DNA of 64,000 bases. It comes from Bettongia penicillata ogilbyi (lineage: Eukaryota > Chordata > Mammalia > Diprotodontia > Potoroidae). Every line of letters begins with the position of its first letter. Positions within the stretch are counted from its first letter, which is position 1. The stretch lies in the NCBI GenBank assembly GCA_023548195.1, contig JAJHZJ010000575.1, positions 1,305,454-1,369,453 of the forward strand. Direction: 5' to 3'. Positions 57,286 to 64,000 of the stretch are shown one piece after another. Made by a program: the position numbers and the translations under genes. Under the pieces are notes generated by a model that saw only the letters and a program-made list of their open reading frames with translations, did no database searches and was not told the DNA's origin.

Positions 57286-58006
57286 TACTTTTCAAAGAAT
57301 GAAAAGTCATGATCCTGACAATTCTTGTAGCTAATTAGTTCATGGTATCTGGGTATGGAAAATTCACTGACAGAATGATACAGATACATTAGTGGTCAAG
57401 CAGAAATTGTAAGTCTGGAAACAAAATAAAATAATAAAAGCCTTGTGCCCTTTGCTCATCCTAAAACAGAGAGATTCAGAAGAGAAAGAAATTCAATCAA
57501 CTAAGTTATAAAAATAGGCATTTTGGAAGTTATAAATACCTAACTTGGGAACACCAGCTGGTTGATTGTGCTGACAGCTAAGGCTGCCCTCCTGCAAGGC
57601 CTCTGGGAGTCCTAGAAGGTCCCATTCACTCAGGACAGTCATCAAGTTATTCTAGAGTCAGCTGGCTAAGTCTCTGTTCCTCACCACCCCTCTTTCACCC
57701 TGGAGGTTAACCATCATAAGACTTTGGTGTTTCCTTCTTTGAATAGAAATTTCATCATTTATAACCCAATTATTCATGACAGAGGGAGTTGTTTTCCCAA
57801 ACTTAGCCACAAAGCCTCTTTGTGGGGATATAATGAGACACGGGGAGGAGGTCATTTTAAGTGCAAAGTACAGAAGGCAGTATATTTAGGGAGTGGTTGG
57901 GTGGAAGAGCTTGGTTTCAGAAGGTTACTGTAAGGAAGCGGTGGTAGATAGACAGGGGTGCACTGGTCAATGTCTAGTAAGTGGCTCACCAGAAAAGTGA
58001 ATACAT
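57286..58006. other. Intergenic, no gene seen
   Basis: Unrecognised, no coding signal. Confidence 0.4.
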
Positions 58007-58031
58007 TTATATATATATATATATATATATA
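58007..58031. repeat. (AT)n dinucleotide run
   Basis: About twelve AT units, followed by ATTTATTTATATAAATATATATT. Confidence 0.85.
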
Positions 58032-58299
58032 TTTATTTATATAAATATATATTGTATCTATATATTACAAATACAATTCACTTGTAAGTTTAATCTTCAT
58101 TAGTTGATATTTCTATCATTTTTAAAGTCTATACAATACAAATCAAGCTTTAATTGGTAACATTTGCCAATCTTCACAGTGTAAATTGTGACACTGACAA
58201 TTTAACCATTGCCGTTCAAGGGACTATACAAGCTGGTCCCAGCACACAAGTGTCATATAATACAACAGGAAATGTAGAGCTATTGGCTTGATTAGGGGT

Positions 58300-58800
58300 G
58301 ATGTGATATGGTGGGAGGGGCCTTAAATGCCAGATTAAGAATTCACTATTTTCTCTTATCAGCCTAATATTATATTAAGCTATTTATGACTTTGAGGCAA
58401 GGGGCTTTCATGAGTGATCAAAAGAGCACGCTAAGAACGTTAATCAGTTACTCTGTTTCCTGTGTGTAGACTTGATTGGAGTGGGAGAGAAGCAGGAGGA
58501 TAGCAGAGAAAGTTTACTGAAGTTGTGGATTGAGAAAAGTCTGAACCAGAGCAGTGGCAGATGAAATGAAAAGGAAGCAATGAATGGGAAAGACATCATA
58601 ACAGAAGAGTTTAGGGGATAAGATGTTCTGAAGAGGGAGGCACAGAGGAGGGAGAGGTCAAAGGTGGCTCAGTGTTTTGAGTCTGCATGATTGGGGAAAT
58701 GATAGCACCATTTGTTAAAAAAAAAAAACAAAAAACAAAGGAAGTCAGAAAGAGAGCCCCGGGTGAGGTGGAAGATGATGAGTTGGGTTTTAGACCTCCT
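58300..58800 (-). mobile_element. L2/CR1-like LINE, reverse, decayed
   Basis: Weak but ordered complementary traces: 'ggccttaaatgccagattaa' (58319), 'ctcagtgttttgagtctgc' (58668), 'gattggggaaatgatagcac' (58690) and 'gaagatgatgagttgggttt' (58771). Their order parallels the L2 at 50340-50840. Confidence 0.45.
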
Positions 58801-59074
58801 TCAAAAGGGAATGGAAAAGCACAGAAAAGAATCAGAGAGAACCAGCAATAGAGAAAGAGGAGAGTGTGACATGAGGGAAGTGAAGGAAGGACAGTTCCAA
58901 GAAAGTGGGAAGTAGAGTTCAAGTAGGCAGAGCTAGCTGATAATTATATCATATTTTAAGATCTCAATGCACATTAAATTCATTTGCTTACTTGATTTTG
59001 GCCATAATTTCTGAAAACTATCAGATGTTAGAGTGTTTAAAGCCCAGTGAGTCAACATCATAACAGGAATAAGA

Positions 59075-59250
59075 GGCAGTACAAAGAATGTGACATTTGG
59101 TATCAGGGATTTGGGGACTGTATCTCAGCTTTGTCACTTACTGCCCATGTAACCGTGGACAAGTCACTTCATCTTGAAGGGAGGGTCTCAATTTCATCTT
59201 CTGTAAAATGAGGAGGTTGGACTCAATTACACAAAGCTGTGAAGGCTAGC
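59075..59250 (+). mobile_element. MIR-type SINE, nearly complete
   Basis: 'tcactttgtcacttactgcc'-like block, then 'atgtaaccgtggacaagtca', 'atcttctgtaaaatgagg' and 'aggttggactcaattac'. Confidence 0.65.
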
Positions 59251-59294
59251 AGAAACTCAGAGTTACAGGATTTTGACAGGCATTGGGCTAAATC

Positions 59295-59740
59295 TAATAC
59301 AATGAAATTCAGTAGAGATTAATATAAAAGACTTGTACTTGGGACAGCTAGGTGGCACAGGGGATAGAAAATCTGCTCTGAAGTCAGGAGGACTGTGTTT
59401 AAGTCTGAAGGCTGTCATGGGGAGGAAGGTTTGTGCTGTCTGACCCTAGATTAATGCCAGATTAAGGCATTAATAAATTAGGCTAGAGGTAGGAAGGAGG
59501 GAGAGACAAGTTCTTAGTAACAAAAGCTATCCAAAGGTACATTGGCCCTTCTCAAGAGGTGATGAGTATTCCCTCCTTGGACATTTTCTGGTAGAAGTCA
59601 GATGGCCTGTTACAGATGGAGTCTGTTACAGTGGGAGTCTATTTCATGCCTGGGTTAAACGAGAAAATTACTAATATCCCTCCCAAATCTAAAATTCTGT
59701 GACCTTTGGGGTCCTTTCCAGCTCTAAATCTGGGACTCCA
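59295..59740 (+). mobile_element. CR1/L3 LINE 3' end, interrupted
   Basis: 'acaatgaaattcagtagag' and 'acttgtacttggg' before 59341 continue after a SINE insertion. The continuation shows 'gaaggtttgtgctgtctgac', 'ggcccttctcaagaggtgat', 'ccttggacattttctggtag' and 'gtcctttccagctctaaatc', ending 'gggactcc'. The order is that of the CR1/L3 3' end. Confidence 0.7.
59341..59412 (+). mobile_element. MAR1-type SINE head inserted in CR1/L3
   Basis: 'gggacagctaggtggcacag' and 'gaagtcaggaggactgtgtt' are the tRNA-derived head. The body and tail are absent. Confidence 0.6.
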
Positions 59741-60052
59741 TGACATCCCCAAATGCTATCTCCTAACATACACGCTGATATAAATCTGCCTCTACCTACC
59801 TACCTACAATTGTTGTATCACTGTTTGTAATGTATATTCCAACGTATTTATTATTTAGACATTTTATAATTGCAAAGTCTATCCTTTATGCACGAATTGC
59901 TTGCTAGAAAAGAGCATCATTAATATTATTACTAGCATTGTTTGCTGGAAAATGTATCAAGGGAAAAGCCACTAAATGCTTAAGAAAATGTCCAGTTGGT
60001 TCCGCCTATTCATTCTGATTCTACACAAAGTGACTAATGTGAAAGTATGTTT
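59741..60052. other. Intergenic, no gene seen
   Basis: AT-rich, with a short (ctac)4-type patch near 59792. Nothing coding. Confidence 0.4.
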
Positions 60053-60172
60053 AAGAGAAACATATGTAGAGCCTGTGTCAGATTGCAGGCTGTCTTGTGG
60101 AGGAAGGAGGAGAGGAGGGGGAGATAATAGAAATGAATGTTGAAAACTAGAAATAAATAAATCAACTTTTAA
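60053..60172 (+). mobile_element. L1 3' UTR end
   Basis: 'atatgtagagcctgtgtcag', 'gattgcaggctgtcttgtgg', a G/A-rich run (60097-60124), 'aatgaatgttgaaaactag' and 'aaataaataaatc' form the marsupial L1 3' terminus, as at 40870-41010. Confidence 0.7.
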
Positions 60173-60361
60173 AAATGTCCTGTTGTGTTTTCACAGGAGT
60201 GAAATGCTTCAAGGATGCTTCCCTTGGAAGTGGTTGAATCATTAAGAGACAAACAGAACCCATAGGCTACACACGTTTTTATCTTCCTGTTTACCTGTTC
60301 TATATTTGGCTTTCCCCTATTTCTTTGCATCTTTAAATATGTAAGAAGATCTCCCTGGTCG

Positions 60362-60475
60362 ACAGTCAGTCAATAAACATTGGTTAATATGTGTAAAGTG
60401 TCAGGCAGTAAGGACTGGGGATAAAAAAAATGTCAAAATGTAGTCCCTGCCCTCCAAGATTTCACAATCAAATAG
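60362..60475 (-). mobile_element. L2 LINE 3' end, reverse
   Basis: 'cagtcagtcaataaacattg', 'gtaaggactggggataaaa' and 'tagtccctgccctccaag' are the complement of the L2 end. Confidence 0.7.
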
Positions 60476-60540
60476 CCTTTCAAAAATGAGGATTTCATAG
60501 GCAATACTTATCTCAACCCAATAGAGTTTTTCTTGTTCTC

Positions 60541-60655
60541 GTTCTTATTCCCCTTCCCCTCCTCCTCCTCCTCCTCCTCCTCCTCCTCCTCCTCCTCCTT
60601 CTCCTCCTCCTCCCCCTCCTCCTTCTCCTCCTCTTCCTCCTCCTCCTTCTCCCTA
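60541..60655. repeat. (CCT)n / pyrimidine microsatellite
   Basis: About thirteen CCT units (60559-60599) within some 110 bases of pure pyrimidine. The reverse frame encodes a meaningless poly-Arg run. Confidence 0.9.
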
Positions 60656-61241
60656 GCTCTGAGGACAATAGATAGCAGGTGACCAAATCCTGAATAGGGA
60701 TAAGATAGATGAATGCTCTGATCCTATTCATGTCATTCTATTTAGGGCATCAGTTCCCAGAAGTTCCTGGAAATTAGAAAAAAAAAGGAATACTATTGAC
60801 ATATATCAAGGGGAAAGTCAATGAGCCATTTCAAGTGCTATTTCCATCCCTATTTGGAGTGTAGTAACCCATATGAGCCATTTGAGAAGCTGCCACTCCA
60901 CCCAAGCTGATTGGAGACTGGATTCTGCTGTGCCATCCCCCTGGCTGACCCAAGGACCTGCATCACCCTTATTTCCAGTCTTCCAGAATCCTCTGTTGGA
61001 TATCATAAATATCATTCAGTAAACATCATTAGAATACCCAAATTCTTAGTACTGGCTGTCTTTATGATGTAGTTCTACCTCATCACTTGGTAAGAGAGCA
61101 ATTGTTGCTAAATGTGGGAAATGATACAAACAATCGAATCTGATCTGATTTTTAGATTATTCCTACAAATTACCCACCTCAGTCATAGCGATTCTCCAAG
61201 ATTATAATTCGTTGTTCGCTTCCCTTATCCTGATTTGTTAG
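60656..61241. other. Intergenic, no gene seen
   Basis: Unique-looking, no recognised repeat or coding frame. Confidence 0.4.
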
Positions 61242-61730
61242 TGTAATGGAGCTTGGCTTTGCCCATGCTGGGATCACCTAATGTGGAGGCACCCATGGGG
61301 TGAGAGATACCAGGGAGCTGCTTCTAGGAGAAGATACTCTATGTTCCCACTGCACAGTATAGGAAGTGAGTTAATCAAAGAACCTAATCCTCTCCCCTTC
61401 CCAGAGGCTAAGATGGTATAAGGGGGTGGGCATGGGGGAAAGAAATTATGCTTCCTAGGTGTAGGTATGTTTGCTCTTATTATACTTTTTAAATAAATAT
61501 TCCTTCAGAAATGCTAACCTGATTCTTAAGTGGCTCAATGGAAGTGGGGTACAATGGAGTCCCCAGAGTGAGGGTATAAAATTGGTAGCAGCTGGAATCC
61601 AAAAGACTGAACAATTTCAAGCAACCCCTCTTTAACAACATTGGAGAACCCTAGGGAAGGAGTGAAATGTAACATGTCTGACCATCAGACAGAGGGGACC
61701 AGAACAATCACCTTTAAATTCGTAACTATT
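61242..61730 (+). mobile_element. LTR-like element with start of internal region
   Basis: The stretch begins TGTAATGGAG. It contains a TATA-type box (TATAAG, 61417-61422) and, 75 bases on, a poly(A) signal (AATAAA, 61492-61497), the spacing of U3-R in a retroviral LTR. At 61583 the sequence TGGTAGCAGCTGGAATCC looks like a tRNA primer-binding site of ERV-L type. About 130 bases of possible internal leader follow. No gag, pol or env frame is present, and the LTR 3' edge lacks an obvious CA. I recall similar marsupial LTRs but cannot name this one. It could also be an unrelated repeat. Confidence 0.5.
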
Positions 61731-61784
61731 GTTCTCTCCCTCAGGCACAGCATTAAGTGAGAGGTAACTGTGGTGGAAAGTCAT

Positions 61785-61965
61785 TTGACCAAATGGCATT
61801 CAATAAGTGCCTACTGTGCACTAGGCCCCGTGCTAAGTCCTGAGATAGAAAGAAAGGTGAAAACCTATCCCTACTTTTAGGAACCTCACAGTCTAGTTGC
61901 AAAGACAACATGCAAACAATTATGAACAGGATAAATTGGAGATGGTCAAATGTTAGCACTCCCTT
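61785..61965 (-). mobile_element. L2 LINE 3' end, reverse
   Basis: 'ggcattcaataagtgcctac', 'ccccgtgctaagtcctgag' and 'aggaacctcacagtctagtt', then 'acaggataaattggagatgg', are the complement of L2. Confidence 0.75.
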
Positions 61966-61967
61966 GG

Positions 61968-62255
61968 AGCCAGGAAGGTGTAGGTTCCAAGTCCTGTATG
62001 TCACACTCATGGTCTGGGTGACTGTAGGTGAATCACTTAGCCTCTCCATCTTCTAGGCCAGGACTTCAGCTTTTTCCATTCTTTACCCCTTCATCATTTC
62101 TTAAACTGGGGGTCACCACCACATACGGGGTCTTGAAATCTAGGCAATTCTATAAGACAGTAAGTTACAAACAACATGCTACCCAAATTGGTAGAGTGTG
62201 TTTCCTTACCAGGAGAACTTTGCACCAGGGAAATCCCTCTTCGTATTACCGTCCT
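61968..62255 (+). mobile_element. MIR/MON-type SINE with internal insertion
   Basis: The head half shows 'ccttggagccaggaaggtg' and 'gtgaatcacttagcctctcc'. It is separated by about 80 unrelated bases (62058-62140) from the 3' half 'ggcaattctataagacagt', 'aagttacaaacaacatgc' and 'aattggtagagtgtgtttcc'. Confidence 0.5.
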
Positions 62256-62949
62256 TATTATAAACAATGTCACCAGGCTTTCAGTTTTTCCCAAGGAAGT
62301 ATTATTACTATAGTACTGAGACTGATCTAATTCTTCTCACCAGACGGCTTTACTAGATTGAGAATAAAATAAGAAATAGAAAGTTATTTGTTAGCATCTG
62401 ATTGAATAGGTCTTTGATGAGCCATTATTGGCTTTAGTTATCAAGGAGTAGTGTCTTTCCAGGCTATGGAATCACAAATGTCCAGTCATACACGACAGAA
62501 GAGAAAATAGAAACTCTGCAAAAATCATGTCATTGACTAATTCACCATATTTGTTAGTAAAAGAACCACTTTCTTCCACTGTCTGAATAATCACAAGCCC
62601 TATGCTCAGCTAAAGTTATAATTAGATGTAATTAACTTTCCCATTTTTCAACTAATTAAATTTAAGAAAGACCTGAAAACCCATCATCTGTGTAACAGGG
62701 TGTACTGAAGGATGATCATTTGAGCATTAAACCAAAAAGGCCTCATCGAGTTCTGCTTCTTCATCTGAATTTTGTTAATAGAGAATCTACAGGTTTGAGA
62801 ATCAAACTGACAATGTTGGAAGAGTTTGGGGGTGAGATGTGGTGCAATGGAGATCCATTGCTTATTTTTTTTACATTTATCTGCTAATTAGGGTCTTAAG
62901 AGATTGTATACTTGTAGTTTATACATGGAAGAAGGAATGTGTAACTCAA
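62256..62949. other. Intergenic, no gene seen
   Basis: AT-rich, unrecognised, no coding signal. Confidence 0.4.
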
Positions 62950-63098
62950 TTCAATTAATAATCATTGATTAAATCAATCAATCATCAACCAATCAATCAA
63001 AATTTATTAAATCCCTACTTTATGTCAAGGGCAGTGGAGACAAAATAAGAGAGCAAAAAGACAGTCCCTGCCCTCAAGGAGCTACAATCTAATGGAGG
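62950..63098 (-). mobile_element. L2 LINE 3' end, reverse
   Basis: A (CAAT)n-like start ('aatcaatcaatcatc') leads into 'aaaatttattaaatccctac' and 'cagtccctgccctcaaggag', then 'ctacaatctaatgga'. This is the complement of the L2 terminus. A short SINE-like 'agctgtgtgaccttgg' follows (63112-63131). Confidence 0.75.
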
Positions 63099-63139
63099 AT
63101 ATAATGCTCCCTAGCTGTGTGACCTTGGATGTAGATTGT

Positions 63140-64000
63140 CCTGTCACAGAGGGCATCTCTCTCTTAGTCACTGCTGGCAAGATTCTTGCCAGAGTCCCCC
63201 TTAATAGGCTGATCCTTCACCTGAAAGATGGTCATCTACCTGAGAGCCAGTGTGGCTTCAGAAAGGGCCGAGGAACAGTCAATATGGCACTAGCTGCCCA
63301 ACAAGTCCAGGAGCAGAACAGAGATCAGTACACAATATTTGTAGATCTGACCAAGGCCTTTAACATTGTTAGTCATGAGGGCTTATGGAAAATTATATCA
63401 AAATTTCGTTGCACGGAGAAGTTCATCAGCATTGTACATCAATTTCATGATGGCATGTTTGCCCAGGTTCTGGATGGTGGACAATGCTCTCATACCTTTC
63501 CAATCACCAATGGAGTGAATCGGGACTGTGTGCTTGTTCCCATGCTTTTTAGCATCCTCAAGTCAAATGCTTTCAATGAGGATGAACACAGCATCAAGGT
63601 GAGTTACTGCACTGAAGGCAAACTCCTCAATTTGAAAACGCTCCAAGCCAAGACCAAGTGGAGGGAATGTTGATGCATGATTTTCTGTTTGCAGATGGTT
63701 GTGCACTCAATGCAGCCTCTGAAGCTGAGATGAAACAAAGTATGGATCAATTCTTTTCTGCTTGTGCTAATTTTGGCCTAACAATTAACCCCAATAAAAC
63801 ACAGGTGCTCCATCAGCCACCATCATACCATCTGTACAATCGAAACAAATGAAGTTTTGAATACTGTGGATAAGTTCACTTACCTTGGTTGTGTACTTTC
63901 CAGGATGTACAGTTTGATAATGAGGTTGATGCACGAATTGCCAGAGCTAACTCAGGGTTTGGGAGACTCTGAAGGAAAGTATTGGAGAGAAGAGGTTGTA
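63140..64000 (+). pseudogene. RTE-like LINE reverse transcriptase, broken and cut by window end
   Basis: Two consecutive frames (63092-63673 and 63658-63852) hold most of a non-LTR reverse-transcriptase domain. Visible blocks are AGKILARVPLNRLI, ESQCGFRKGRGTV and the motif A region FVDLTKAF, with its Asp at 63344-63346. A degraded motif B (GVNRDCVLVPMLF) and motif C follow. Motif C reads FADG (63688-63699) instead of FADD, so a catalytic Asp is lost through one base change. A frameshift lies near 63650-63680. After a stop at 63850 homology continues (VDKFTYLG, then NEVDARIARA in another frame) to the window end. RTs of this type copy the LINE RNA at the target site. I place it with RTE-like elements from the word pattern; RTE-X is possible. 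Inactive. Confidence 0.8.

Noticed and set aside
60513..60731. Poly-Arg reverse frame
   Set aside because: Pure translation of the (CCT)n microsatellite.

Overview
The window looks like 64 kb of a marsupial autosome. The only gene I can support is a small intronless one, on the minus strand at 15881-16432, encoding the Ras-family GTPase RAP2B. The marsupial call rests on the interspersed repeats, recognised from memory: MAR1/MON1-type tRNA SINEs whose tails resemble BovB/RTE ends, a WALLSI-like SINE, marsupial-type L1 5' and 3' ends, a BovB-like RTE end, and very many L2, CR1/L3 and MIR/THER1 relics. The WALLSI-like SINE hints at an Australian lineage, but an American opossum is not excluded.

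Layout. From 1 to 14400 there is AT-rich intergenic DNA with scattered MIR-type SINEs, a palindromic hAT element (2821-3006), a (GATA)n tract (6553-6770) and a MAR1 SINE with a doubled tail (12873-13230). From 14400 to 17240 lies the RAP2B unit: a repeat-free presumed 3' UTR, the coding exon, then a CpG- and GC-rich leader/promoter. From 18270 to 19860 there is a second GC-rich block holding four ATTGG (inverted CCAAT) boxes within 124 bp plus Sp1-type GC boxes. This may be a second, more distal promoter or enhancer.

From 20000 to 64000 there is no gene I can support. The DNA is a mosaic of transposon relics. Large pieces are an L1 5' end (28060-28897), L1 3' ends (40256-41012, 49096-49680, 60053-60172), a long reverse-oriented L2 with a hAT fragment and a MAR1 SINE nested in it (49921-52070), and three pieces of one RTE-like LINE (33995-34386, 54717-55433, 63140-64000). 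There is also an LTR-like element (61242-61730). Between these are repeat-poor stretches, notably 24833-26772, 41013-44514, 52541-54089 and 55758-57159, which could hold conserved regulatory DNA.

RAP2B is expected to act alone at the plasma membrane and recycling endosomes, and no operon-like or pathway grouping exists here. Repeat names are family-level judgements made by eye. Repeat borders are approximate, usually within 10-30 bases and more for the oldest copies.
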